DNA of 64,000 nucleotides from a virus. The translations under genes were made by a program, and so were the position numbers. The stretch covers positions 1-64,000 of the IMG/VR virus record IMGVR_UViG_3300047094_002021, one strand, 5' to 3'. Each line of letters starts with the position of its first letter. Position 1 is the first letter of the stretch. This document shows, piece after piece, positions 8,138-15,961 of this stretch. The notes beneath the pieces were generated by a model, which was given only the letters and a program-made list of their open reading frames with translations, was not told the origin of the DNA and ran no database searches.

Positions 8138-8783
8138 TCATTAACTCGCTATCTTCAATAACATTGTGAATTTTACTTGCAACGTTGTCTGCTATGTGAA
8201 CAATATAGTCCATATATGTTATGGGGCAAGTCTCTGGAACCGGAGACCAAGGGCCAAGGTGACATCTTACCAGGCGCAAAATAGTTTGAGCCACATCCTC
8301 TGATATAAAAAGACTGGTTGACTGGGAGTCATTTCCGTATTCTTTATCATGCGCTTGACACTTTGATATAAAATTACCCACCGTATAAGGATGCATCGGA
8401 TCATAATTAAATGAAGTTGAATCCTCGGAAGCAATTCCTTTTGTTATGTCGTGCAGTATGCATGCTGCAATTATTATATCTCTTTCGTCCCCTGACAACG
8501 AATAGGAATCACACAATATAGCGGCAACTCTGACTACACGCTTAGTGTGAAGAACATTGCCTCCGACATTATGTTCATCTGGCGGATGATACTTCCCAGA
8601 AAAACTAGATGGTATATTCCAAAAAATCTCTGCTTTAAGTAAGATTGATCGAACAAAGGATGCTATCGAGTCATCGTTGATTAAATTAATTTCATTTAAA
8701 AGTTCAGATAAAACTTCATTCTCATTAGAAATGATATCGCTTTTATCATCTTTTAATATTTCATCTAATATATTTTTTGCCAT
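8109..8783 (-). CDS. HD-domain phosphohydrolase
   Basis: 224 residues from the ATG at 8783, whose A is shared with the upstream stop (TAATG); the longer frame would run into the upstream gene. Metal ligands appear in the usual order: H in NVLHTKRVV, the HD of ACILHDITKG, H in MHPYTVGNF, H in LVRCHLGPW and D in HIADNVA. This five-to-six-ligand pattern is that of YqeK-like and related HD nucleotidases. A role in nucleotide or signal-nucleotide breakdown during infection is inferred. The N-terminal 60 residues are acidic and not recognised. Confidence 0.78.
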   Translation of the reverse strand: MAKNILDEILKDDKSDIISNENEVLSELLNEINLINDDSIASFVRSILLKAEIFWNIPSSFSGKYHPPDEHNVGGNVLHTKRVVRVAAILCDSYSLSGDERDIIIAACILHDITKGIASEDSTSFNYDPMHPYTVGNFISKCQAHDKEYGNDSQSTSLFISEDVAQTILRLVRCHLGPWSPVPETCPITYMDYIVHIADNVASKIHNVIEDSELMNEQWRKSSK

Positions 8784-9559
8784 TATTTCCATCCATTCCA
8801 TTTTGAGCAAGGCGCATCGAATGGACACTTCTTGCAGTATTGTGTTAAGCCTCTTCGTGGAACAAAGACCTCTTTAGATTCTATTGAGTCACACCAATAT
8901 TCTATCGAATCTATGTCCTGTTGATTTATTTCATATTCATTAAACGATAAATTATTAGACAATAAATCTATATATCCAAACTTGGTATTTTTTATTTTAG
9001 CTGGATGTAGATTTTTAAATGCAAGATACATGGCTGCAAAGTCCATTTGATATATGTGTCGATAATTATTTTTGTAATTAAACATTAATTTAACTACATA
9101 GTTTTCATTATCTTTTCTATATATAACATCAAATTTGTCTTCTATTCTAACGTTATTGTTTATTGTAATTATATAGTCATCATAGATAGACAAAGGTATG
9201 AGATCAGTTTGACTATATGTTTCATGGAATCTCAATAGCAATCCCGCTGCCTGCGTTGTAAGGCTCGCTGCATTGCCGTAGGCACTCTCGTGCTTTTCTG
9301 TAGCGATATCATAGTGACTAGTATCTTTTGGAAACCAAATTTTTTCCCATCTATTTAATAAGGAGGCGTATGACGGGGTAATCCCACCTTGTTTCTTGAA
9401 CCAAAAAAAATGTATAATGCTTTTAATTGTTGCTTCAAATCTAGAAGTATATATATCTCTAGAGTAAATAGTTTCTGGAAGCTTTTCTACATATCTATAA
9501 TCGTATAGTCTTTCGCATGTCTGAAAATCTTTAATTGAATTTACATTAAGGTTGATCAT
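8783..9559 (-). CDS. Second Cas4/RecB-like protein, active site altered
   Basis: 258 residues from the ATG at 9559 (a TTG directly before it is also possible). The frame of a Cas4-like domain is visible: Cys in FQTCERLYDY, His in SIIHFFW, Asp in EDKFDVI, the YQMDFAAMYLA helix and a C-terminal CKKCPFDAPC for an Fe-S cluster. However, the usual D-Y-K of the active site appears as N-Y-K (FNYKNN), an Asp-to-Asn change at a metal ligand. It may be a catalytically dead partner, a DNA-binding subunit, or an enzyme using other ligands. It lies directly after the helicase, overlapping its stop. Confidence 0.65.
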   Translation of the reverse strand: MINLNVNSIKDFQTCERLYDYRYVEKLPETIYSRDIYTSRFEATIKSIIHFFWFKKQGGITPSYASLLNRWEKIWFPKDTSHYDIATEKHESAYGNAASLTTQAAGLLLRFHETYSQTDLIPLSIYDDYIITINNNVRIEDKFDVIYRKDNENYVVKLMFNYKNNYRHIYQMDFAAMYLAFKNLHPAKIKNTKFGYIDLLSNNLSFNEYEINQQDIDSIEYWCDSIESKEVFVPRRGLTQYCKKCPFDAPCSKWNGWK

Positions 9560-11019
9560 CAATCAAATCCTTCTCCACTTAATAGGTTTTGTAAGTCTGT
9601 TTCATCAGAATATGAATTCTTAGAAACATGTTCATATTCTTCATATATTTTCTTTTCATCATTATATCTAACTAGAGGTGGATCATACATGAATGCAGAT
9701 CCAGTAATTCTATTCTTAGGTATTTGTAGTTGCATTACGTGCTCATCCTCAGTTTCGTCATTTGATGCCAGACGTTTTTCTGTAATGAAAATAGTTACTG
9801 CACACTTTTGCTGAATAGCGAGAGATCCACCAGTATCTGACTGTTGAACAACTTCTCTTTTTTCTTTCATTCTATTTGAGTTCTCTTGTGCCGTAATGAT
9901 TAGCGCACAGTTCATGTCTCTAGCTAGCTTCTCTAGGCGAACCATCATCTCTTCGAATTCACCCCAACGTGGCTTGCCTTTGCCTGCGCCTCTCGTAAAC
10001 ATTGACTGAATTGTATCGATAATTAAAACATCAGGAATTTTATCTCCATGACCTATTAAGTCTCTTAACCAAAGTTCAAGATCTTCAAAATAAGGTGTGT
10101 CCGGATCATGGCGAACCATTAAGCGATCTCCCCATTCTTCAAGCTTAGCCTTGAACTGATTCAAGTATCCCTGCTTTTCAGTTTCTGTCCATTTGTCTGA
10201 TTCTGAATAAACATTCTTGCCAATAATTTGGGTCATTAATATTCTTTCCCAGTGACCAGTGGCTTCCTCAAAGTTAACAAAGAGAACCCTATGTCCAGTA
10301 TCTAGCCAATGATTCGCTAGGCACTTTGCGAACGTACTTTTTCCCTTGCCTGAGGCAGCTATGATGGCGTGTACGGCGCCCTTGAAGAACCCACCATCAT
10401 CTGTATACCCCATAGCCCTATTTAGGGATTTAAACTGAGTAGACATGAAGTTAGGGATATCCAGAAGACCATCTACTCTGCCAAGAATGTCATTAGCAGT
10501 TGTGAGCTTATCCAGCGGATTGTATTTTATTGAATTTTCTAATTCTTTAATTTGAGATGTTACTTCATTTATTCTTTGTACATCTTCTATTGACTTCAAG
10601 CCTTTTTTATTTAGAAGCAGCTGCAGCTCGTGTAGGTAATTAATTTGCTTGCGCTTATTAGCCTTATGCTTGAGCAGCTCTAAGACGGACTCTCTACTAG
10701 GTGTGTCGACACTTAGAATGTAGTCCAGCATGATTGATATGCCAGCACCGCCGCCTAGGGCAGAATAAATATCTGTTTCACTTTCTAGCCAAGATTTAAA
10801 AGCTATTGGATCAACTATCTCCAGATTAGTGGCCCTATGGAAAGATAATAAAGCTTCATAAAATTCATGAGTTCCCTTTTCGCCATGTATCAATCCGACT
10901 ATATCGGTTGGTAAATTGTCATTAAAAAAGGCTATTGCCCCATGCTCTTTTAGGCATAGGGCAAAAGCCTGATACTCTAATGGTGAATTTTCTGACTCAG
11001 AGATTTCTTCTATTGTCAT
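9559..11019 (-). CDS. dnaB: DnaB-type replicative helicase
   Basis: 486 residues. The N-terminal helical domain is followed by a RecA-type ATPase with a Walker A AASGKGKST (about residues 218-226), Walker B DVLIIDTIQS (about 330), and the sensor stretch CALIITAQEN. QQSDTGGSLAIQQ and the K-R-GS-like QIPKNRITGSA match the usual DnaB H4 region. It unwinds DNA at the fork and should recruit the AEP primase. The ATG at 11019 is preceded by a TTG; AAGG is better placed for the TTG, so the true start may be three bases upstream. It overlaps the preceding nuclease gene by 23 bases. Confidence 0.92.
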   Translation of the reverse strand: MTIEEISESENSPLEYQAFALCLKEHGAIAFFNDNLPTDIVGLIHGEKGTHEFYEALLSFHRATNLEIVDPIAFKSWLESETDIYSALGGGAGISIMLDYILSVDTPSRESVLELLKHKANKRKQINYLHELQLLLNKKGLKSIEDVQRINEVTSQIKELENSIKYNPLDKLTTANDILGRVDGLLDIPNFMSTQFKSLNRAMGYTDDGGFFKGAVHAIIAASGKGKSTFAKCLANHWLDTGHRVLFVNFEEATGHWERILMTQIIGKNVYSESDKWTETEKQGYLNQFKAKLEEWGDRLMVRHDPDTPYFEDLELWLRDLIGHGDKIPDVLIIDTIQSMFTRGAGKGKPRWGEFEEMMVRLEKLARDMNCALIITAQENSNRMKEKREVVQQSDTGGSLAIQQKCAVTIFITEKRLASNDETEDEHVMQLQIPKNRITGSAFMYDPPLVRYNDEKKIYEEYEHVSKNSYSDETDLQNLLSGEGFD

Positions 11020-11653
11020 CAATTTTAGAACCTTTTATTTTTCTGTATAGACTTTTTCTATACTCAGAGTTTTTCTTTTTTGCTTCGTTGTAGAATGGAT
11101 TGTCTGTAAGTGATTTTTTTTGCTTCTTATCAGAGATATAATCACTAGACCTAATTGCCTCTAGCATTCTATTATACACGCTATCTTCAGTTAGGGAGTC
11201 GTTATAGCGGAAAACTATTAGAGCAATACCGTTATCTTTACAGTATTGGACTTTCTTTTCATCTCTTTTTTGGGCTTCTTCAAACTCATATTTAGATTCA
11301 AAAAATCTACTAGTGTAAAAAAAATGCTGACGCCCATGATATTCTGCCGCCAGCTTATATGAGGGACAGTAAACATCAAATCTTAGTCTATCATCAATGT
11401 GATATTCATTTACTATTTCTTCACCTGGAAGAATTTTTTGCATGATCTGAGTTAGGGCTGTTTGACCTCTAGACATTTTTTTTCTAGACTCTTTCAACCA
11501 AGACAAACCTAATTGATTTATCTTTTTGTTAACTTCGTTAACTGAAACATCTAGCTGTCTAGCTATTGCACTAATTGATGAATTTGTCTCTAGTAAAAGA
11601 TCAATCAAAAACTGTACATCGTCTTCTTCTAGCTTATTCTTTTTATCTTTCAT
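10997..11653 (-). CDS. HTH plus Vsr/EDxHD-like endonuclease
   Basis: 218 residues. Residues about 25-55 form a helix-turn-helix (SISAIARQLDVSVNEVNKKI). The middle holds a PD-(D/E)XK variant: FDVYCPSYKLAAEYHGRQHF, that is an Asp, then Glu-x-His-Gly-x-Gln-His, followed by VQYCKDNGIALIVFRYND. This is the pattern of Vsr-type repair nucleases and of EDxHD phage homing endonucleases. The basic C-terminal tail (KKKNSEYRKSLYRKIKG) would bind DNA. It could be a free-standing mobile endonuclease parked next to the helicase gene, or a domesticated repair enzyme. Start by ATGA overlap with the upstream gene. Confidence 0.7.
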   Translation of the reverse strand: MKDKKNKLEEDDVQFLIDLLLETNSSISAIARQLDVSVNEVNKKINQLGLSWLKESRKKMSRGQTALTQIMQKILPGEEIVNEYHIDDRLRFDVYCPSYKLAAEYHGRQHFFYTSRFFESKYEFEEAQKRDEKKVQYCKDNGIALIVFRYNDSLTEDSVYNRMLEAIRSSDYISDKKQKKSLTDNPFYNEAKKKNSEYRKSLYRKIKGSKIDDNRRNL

Positions 11654-12291
11654 GCTACTGGCTGAGGATATGTAACCTTACTCAAACTAAGTGTTTTACC
11701 AAAATCTATGGTTGACATATTTAAGTTGTCCCATATTTTTGACATTAAGGCTAGACCTAATACTCCACAGTCCATAATGCAATAGTCAACTCCACCTTCA
11801 AACTCTGCAAGTTGTGCATATATGTTATCAATTTTTTCATAATAATTAGTATAAGCTACGTTGATAATGTGGGTATTGTTTCCAAAGTGTTTTTGAATTA
11901 TCTTTTTATCATGAAAAGTAATAACAACACTAGGTGTATTCTTAATGTAATAATTGACTGTTGAATTATATATCTCTTTATTATTCATGTAATAATATTC
12001 AAAGATATTAGAATAGTAATACTCTCCATTTTTGTGAAGGCCTATCTTGTAATGCTTGCCGTCTTCAATGTCAGATACTAGCGAATGCGAAATTGCTTTC
12101 ATTACATTTGGATCTGTATTCTTCAATGATGAAACTACGTTTTTTGCAAAATGACTTGGAAAAGAATTGTCCGAGTTTTTGCTTAAGGCAATTATTGCTG
12201 ATTTTGGAACATTGATGTATGAAAATTTTTTCTTCTTTTCCATAGCAGATGTTAAGTTGATGATGGACTGTGTTTGATTTAAAAATGTCAT
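11650..12291 (-). CDS. GT-D fold glycosyltransferase-like protein (DUF1792-like)
   Basis: 213 residues, ATG preceded by TAGGAA. The C-terminal third contains VDYCIMDCGVLGLALM and MSTIDFGKTL, resembling the GT-D (DUF1792) signature, where an acidic residue and a Gly-rich loop precede a strand ending in a D-x-G. The N-terminal part lists basic and aromatic residues without clear motifs. It follows a GT2 gene directly, so the two could act in the same sugar-transfer pathway, on phage DNA, virion proteins or host surface. The fold assignment is from motif memory only and moderately sure. Confidence 0.5.
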   Translation of the reverse strand: MTFLNQTQSIINLTSAMEKKKKFSYINVPKSAIIALSKNSDNSFPSHFAKNVVSSLKNTDPNVMKAISHSLVSDIEDGKHYKIGLHKNGEYYYSNIFEYYYMNNKEIYNSTVNYYIKNTPSVVITFHDKKIIQKHFGNNTHIINVAYTNYYEKIDNIYAQLAEFEGGVDYCIMDCGVLGLALMSKIWDNLNMSTIDFGKTLSLSKVTYPQPVA

Positions 12292-12300
12292 ATTTTCCTA

Positions 12301-12993
12301 TTAAATTCCAAACGTTCCCCAGTCAATTAAGACTGGGTTAGTGTCCAATATTGAGTTGATATGGCTAAGGTTATGAAACTCTCCACCATCTATTTCTGTA
12401 TATCTTTCATGCTTTATCTGCTTATCTTGATCTAAGATGTAACCTAGATGTTGCATTACTAGCTTAGAGTCTTTCCAAAAATTACCTTGTCTCATCCAGT
12501 CAGCTACATAGGTAGGTTCCGAACCGCAAGCCAGTTTTCTATTTGCAAATCCGCCACCCTCTACAAATCTAAAAATTCTAGAACTATTATTTGGCGCCCA
12601 AAGCTTGTCTACTCGATACTGGTTTTCATTCCACATATGATAAAATCTTACATTAACTACATCCTGCGGAGATTGACCTAGTACTGTTCTGATGTCAATA
12701 TTTTCCAAGTGAAAAAGTTTTTCATCACAATCAATTGCAATAATCCAATCACCTTTTTTGGCGAACTTTTCCATATTGCCCCAGGCATATGCTCGAAGCT
12801 TACCTTCGTGAACTTTAAATAGTGGCTCTGGCGACTGAAAAACTTCTGCGTACTTTGCAGCTATTTCAGGAGTATTATCAGTAGAGCAGTCGTCTGTGAA
12901 AATAATTTTGTCAACTTGACTGCTAAGTTTTTGAAGAACATCTTCTAAGAATCTAGAAGATTCATTGCGGCCTATCATTTGTGCATAAATCAT
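12301..12993 (-). CDS. Family 2 glycosyltransferase (GT-A)
   Basis: 230 residues from the ATG at 12993, with TTAGGAC upstream. The GT2 pattern is clear: IIFTDDCSTDNTPEIA near residue 40 and the DxD in AIDCDEKLF near residue 85, then a His-rich acceptor half (FYHMWNENQY, MQHLGYILD). It transfers a sugar from a nucleotide-sugar; substrate unknown. The gene begins 13 bases after a strong hairpin terminator, so its expression probably depends on read-through from upstream or is kept low. Confidence 0.83.
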   Translation of the reverse strand: MIYAQMIGRNESSRFLEDVLQKLSSQVDKIIFTDDCSTDNTPEIAAKYAEVFQSPEPLFKVHEGKLRAYAWGNMEKFAKKGDWIIAIDCDEKLFHLENIDIRTVLGQSPQDVVNVRFYHMWNENQYRVDKLWAPNNSSRIFRFVEGGGFANRKLACGSEPTYVADWMRQGNFWKDSKLVMQHLGYILDQDKQIKHERYTEIDGGEFHNLSHINSILDTNPVLIDWGTFGI

Positions 12994-13005
12994 TATTGTC
13001 CTAAG

Positions 13006-13044
13006 GGTAAAAAAGATTGAGGGGAGAGACCCCCCCCTCAATCT
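13006..13044 (-). terminator. Intrinsic terminator after the 64-aa gene
   Basis: An 11-bp perfect stem AGATTGAGGGG / CCCCTCAATCT (13014-13024 and 13034-13044) with a 9-base loop containing a C run. On the minus strand the stem is followed by TTTTTTA. It sits between the small gene ending at 13071 and the glycosyltransferase starting at 12993, within a block of genes all on the same strand. Confidence 0.85.
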
Positions 13045-13070
13045 AAATTGAATATGATACGAAGGTTATT

Positions 13071-13265
13071 TCAGTTAACTAGTTGTTCGCGAGCTTCAAT
13101 AGCAGAAATTCGCTCGATCTCTACATCGCTGCAGATGAGTTCTCCGGAAATACCAGAAGTACGACGACCGTTGCTCATTGCAATTTTTTGAGCTTCAGCC
13201 TTATTGTTTGCCTTGACTACTGATGTTGTTGTTACTGTGAAATACTTGAACTTATTGTCTGACAT
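13071..13265 (-). CDS. Small basic hypothetical protein with its own terminator
   Basis: 64 residues, start with AAAGGAC at good distance. Sequence MSDNKFKYFTVTTTSVVKA then KAEAQKIAMSNG suggests a small beta-alpha protein; the strand-helix layout KYFTVTTTSVVKANNKAEAQ is like single-domain phage proteins that take on a dodecin or ferredoxin-like shape, but I do not recognise it. The strong hairpin just after its stop marks the end of a transcript, suggesting it is the best expressed gene of this block. Function unknown. Confidence 0.65.
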   Translation of the reverse strand: MSDNKFKYFTVTTTSVVKANNKAEAQKIAMSNGRRTSGISGELICSDVEIERISAIEAREQLVN

Positions 13266-13281
13266 TTTAGTCCTTTCTAGA

Positions 13282-13686
13282 CTAATTTGATGGATAATTG
13301 ACTGCGATATATTCTATCGCATCTTGCATTGATGGTGCAAGCTTTGTTGCCATGTATTTTAGATAGACTCTATTTTTATTGGAGTCACAGCAAAAAACAA
13401 CTGCTGGCTGATTATTAAACTTAGCCCAAGCTAACTCAAAATCAGTACCTATATACGCGCGATCTTGTAACATATATTCTACCAGAATGATATCTGCTCT
13501 GCGTTGCATGAAAAGATTTTTTTCAACAATTTCTTCCGGTGTTTCGTAATCTTTATCAGCGATATTCATTGGATCCAATACGTCATAGCCTGCAAGGTGC
13601 AAAGCTTTTGTTGCAGACTTGCGCCAAAAACGACCATAGTCTTCAACTCCTTCTATTGCTCCGGAAAGAAATACTTTAAGAGGCAT
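13282..13686 (-). CDS. Nucleoside 2-deoxyribosyltransferase-like protein
   Basis: 134 residues with AGGAG before the ATG. VFLSGAIEG at the start, a DPMNIADKDY segment, ADIILVEYM, and the catalytic-type GTDFELAWA with its Glu follow the order of the nucleoside deoxyribosyltransferase family. Family members exchange bases on deoxyribose or hydrolyse deoxynucleotides. With ThyX, dCMP deaminase and ribonucleotide reductase nearby, a nucleotide-pool or base-modification role is reasonable. Substrate cannot be read from sequence. Confidence 0.7.
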   Translation of the reverse strand: MPLKVFLSGAIEGVEDYGRFWRKSATKALHLAGYDVLDPMNIADKDYETPEEIVEKNLFMQRRADIILVEYMLQDRAYIGTDFELAWAKFNNQPAVVFCCDSNKNRVYLKYMATKLAPSMQDAIEYIAVNYPSN

Positions 13687-14095
13687 ATGCTACTCCTGGC
13701 CAATAGTATTCTAAATCAATTGGTTCATCGAAATATTGTGAATAGTATGAAAAATCTTTACGAAGAAGATTTGACCTATGTGATCTATGAAACTCTTCAT
13801 TTCCAAACCATGCTGGCATGACTACTGAGTTTGGTTCTATTTCCTCAAGGGACATATTATTCTTATATCCTCTACGGGACCATTCGCGGATAGTCATATT
13901 CTGATACAACTTTAAAGCGGATTCATAACCGGTCCACATTAATGTAACCGGATGATTTCGCCAGCCTTTTGTAGGCGTTCTTTCTAGCAGTATGTTAAGA
14001 ACCTGATATGTTTCAACGCGTTGCTTTCCAAGACGACGGTAATCTAATGTTTCTACAGACTTTTTAAAATCTGCATATGGTAGAAATGTCTGCAC
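13676..14095 (-). CDS. MSMEG_6728-like pyrimidine-dimer DNA glycosylase
   Basis: 139 residues starting at a GTG with AAGGAC upstream. MQTFLPY, then LDYRRLGKQRVE, GWRNHPVTLMWTGYE and EWSRRGYKNN are the conserved blocks of a small family annotated as pyrimidine-dimer glycosylase / endonuclease V-like, known best from actinobacteria. It would repair UV lesions in phage DNA. The family is relatively narrow, which is one of the hints to host type. It overlaps the next gene by 11 bases. Confidence 0.72.
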   Translation of the reverse strand: MQTFLPYADFKKSVETLDYRRLGKQRVETYQVLNILLERTPTKGWRNHPVTLMWTGYESALKLYQNMTIREWSRRGYKNNMSLEEIEPNSVVMPAWFGNEEFHRSHRSNLLRKDFSYYSQYFDEPIDLEYYWPGVAYAS

Positions 14096-14096
14096 T

Positions 14097-14495
14097 TTAG
14101 TCCTTTTTAAATTCAGTGAATGTTTTGTCGCCTACGCCAAAGTACTCTCTAGCTAGACCAGATGCTATTATAGCATCATTTAGGCACTCTCCGGCTGCAT
14201 TCCATACTCGAGCTAAAACTCTTCCGTACTTTTCATTCTTGTCAAGAATAGTTTCTATCTTGACCTTATGGCTAGCCGCTGTTAGCCACTGGTCAGTAAA
14301 CTCTTTTGCTGCTAGACCCATTTTCTTTTCTTCTAGATTCGTAGTGCGACTCTCTGGAGTATTTACTCCATAAAGACGAACTCTACCCTTTCTTAGAGTA
14401 TCAAATCCTAAGTCAATAACAATATCGAACGTATCGCCATCAACAACTTTTTTTACCTCTGCGTTATATATCCATGGATTTAATTTATCTGACAT
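14097..14495 (-). CDS. Thermonuclease (staphylococcal nuclease homologue)
   Basis: 132 residues, full length for the SNase domain. KVVDGDTFDIVID holds the calcium-binding Asp residues; RVRLYGVNTPE gives the catalytic Arg and Glu (R40, E48); DKNEKYGRVLARV supplies the second catalytic Arg. No signal peptide is visible, so it should act in the host cytoplasm, for DNA degradation or recycling. The open frame starts with MSDKLNPW after AAAGAG. A second SNase-like domain is embedded in the giant virion protein of this phage. Confidence 0.88.
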   Translation of the reverse strand: MSDKLNPWIYNAEVKKVVDGDTFDIVIDLGFDTLRKGRVRLYGVNTPESRTTNLEEKKMGLAAKEFTDQWLTAASHKVKIETILDKNEKYGRVLARVWNAAGECLNDAIIASGLAREYFGVGDKTFTEFKKD

Positions 14496-14496
14496 T

Positions 14497-15288
14497 TTAA
14501 TCTCTTTCTATTCCGATATAATCGCATGCTTTGCGAAATATTGCTTGACTTGTTTTAAAGTGGGAATCTGCTTCGCCCCCAACAGTAGAAGACTTGTGCC
14601 AGCTATGGCCAATAGAAACACTCCCATCATATACTACGTTATAACCTAAGTGTCTTGCAAAATATGAACACCAAGTCTCTTCATAATAGTGAGGAGTAGG
14701 GAGAAATGCTCCTTCTGCATCAGGGTGCATTTTTTTATAGCCTGAGTGATTAGTTAGTGCGTTCCAAACTTCCCTACGAATGAAGTATGCTGAACCTGAC
14801 ACGGTAACGCATTCAACTCTATCCTTATATAAAAGATCTGCCGGGTCGTGCTCGCGCCATCCCCGATGTCGTGGCTGTGTATTTGTTCCAACAATTCCTG
14901 CGTGAGTTATATATCCGTTTTCGTCTCTTTGCTTTGGGCCTAAGATGTGGATATCTGGATTGTTGTTAAATATATTTTGAATATTAACTAGACTCTCGCT
15001 TGATAGCCATACGTCTGCGTTTAACAGACAGATTATATCTGCTTCCCCGTCTTTAGCTAATTGATTACACGCAGCTGAATATCCTATATTTTCGTTATTG
15101 TATACCTTATTAATTTTATATCTTTGAGAATTATACTTAAGCCACTCTGCGCTGTCGTCTTTTGAATCATTATCTGCTATATACAGATTCCATACTTTTT
15201 CATTTGCGTGCAAATCGTTATGCAAGCAGTCTAGGAACCTATTGAGTAAGGGCCTAGTGTTATAATTTACTACACATAAATCTATCAA
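14497..15288 (-). CDS. Family 2 glycosyltransferase
   Basis: 263 residues. The start MIDLCVVNYNTRPLLNRFL and IADNDSKDDS, NIGYSAACNQ, the metal-binding LNADVWL and SGSAYFIRREVW are the standard rhamnosyl-type GT2 blocks. It should move a sugar from a nucleotide-sugar donor to an unknown acceptor. It shares four bases with the downstream small gene's end region and follows directly in the operon. Third glycosyltransferase within about 4 kb. Confidence 0.87.
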   Translation of the reverse strand: MIDLCVVNYNTRPLLNRFLDCLHNDLHANEKVWNLYIADNDSKDDSAEWLKYNSQRYKINKVYNNENIGYSAACNQLAKDGEADIICLLNADVWLSSESLVNIQNIFNNNPDIHILGPKQRDENGYITHAGIVGTNTQPRHRGWREHDPADLLYKDRVECVTVSGSAYFIRREVWNALTNHSGYKKMHPDAEGAFLPTPHYYEETWCSYFARHLGYNVVYDGSVSIGHSWHKSSTVGGEADSHFKTSQAIFRKACDYIGIERD

Positions 15289-15542
15289 TTTAGTTCTCCA
15301 CTAAAAGTAATTGCCTCAAAGGCCATTTCTGGACTCATTCCAAAATCAATTAAATTAAAAAATTCTTGTTCAATACTTTCTAATTTATCTTCATTAAAAA
15401 ATTCTTTAAATCTATTTAAATATTGATGTAGTGTTGGGTTTTTTCTATGTTCTTCTGACATTTTTTTTGATCTATTCTGTCCTAAAGTGTATCCAATTGC
15501 AAGTAAGTTGACTATGAAGAATAGCCTATTACCATTCTTCAT
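15285..15542 (-). CDS. Small protein with an N-terminal hydrophobic segment
   Basis: 85 residues from the ATG at 15542 (MKNGNRLFFIVNLLAIG); further in-frame ATGs lie at 15548, 15551 and 15563, so the start is uncertain. The first 20 residues are hydrophobic after a basic pair and could anchor it in the membrane or be a weak signal. The rest is charged and helical (LESIEQEFFNLIDFGM). It overlaps both neighbours. No family recognised. Confidence 0.52.
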   Translation of the reverse strand: MKNGNRLFFIVNLLAIGYTLGQNRSKKMSEEHRKNPTLHQYLNRFKEFFNEDKLESIEQEFFNLIDFGMSPEMAFEAITFSGELN

Positions 15543-15762
15543 AGTCATCATCCATCGAATCAAAATAATTTTCTATAGCCTGCATTCTCACAGTGTCGGC
15601 TACTCTTCTAAAAGAATCTGCGTGCTCGTCTTGATTTTCATTAGCAAGATAATCGTATGTTTCGGCTATATGCATGGCTGTTTCATAGTCTATGACTATG
15701 GCGGTTTCCCCGATTGATAGTTTAACGCTTAACTTCTTTTTATTATTCTGTTTCTTTGACAT
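15529..15762 (-). CDS. Hypothetical protein of 77 residues
   Basis: Starts MSKKQNNKKKLSVKLSIGE after AAGGAAG. Basic N-terminus, acidic C-terminus (DSMDDDYEEW). The middle (VIDYETAMHIAETYDYLAN) is predicted helical. It overlaps the previous gene by 20 bases and the next by 14, as real genes do here. Function unknown. Confidence 0.6.
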   Translation of the reverse strand: MSKKQNNKKKLSVKLSIGETAIVIDYETAMHIAETYDYLANENQDEHADSFRRVADTVRMQAIENYFDSMDDDYEEW

Positions 15763-15961
15763 TGCTTTCTTCCTTATTATTTACTCTATGTATTGCAAGA
15801 TTATCAGTATCTGGCTCAAATGTTACAAAAAAAATATTCTTCTCATCTAAAGAATACCCTTCTGGCGGAGGACTATCTAGTGCTATTTTCTTAGAAGAGC
15901 AACCATAGACTTGACTGTGATTTTTGTATACTACCAAATAGTTTAACTTAGCTGCTGGCAT
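15743..15961 (-). CDS. Hypothetical protein of 72 residues
   Basis: Starts MPAAKLNYLVVYKNH with GGAGG at good spacing, inside the end of the dCMP deaminase gene. It has a beta-rich first half (VYGCSSKKIAL, NIFFVTFEPD) and an acidic tail. No recognised motif; coding status rests on the ribosome binding site and tight packing. Confidence 0.6.
   Translation of the reverse strand: MPAAKLNYLVVYKNHSQVYGCSSKKIALDSPPPEGYSLDEKNIFFVTFEPDTDNLAIHRVNNKEESNVKETE

Noticed and set aside
13031-13037. C run as a slippage site for frameshifting
   Set aside because: It is in the loop and arm of a terminator outside any gene.
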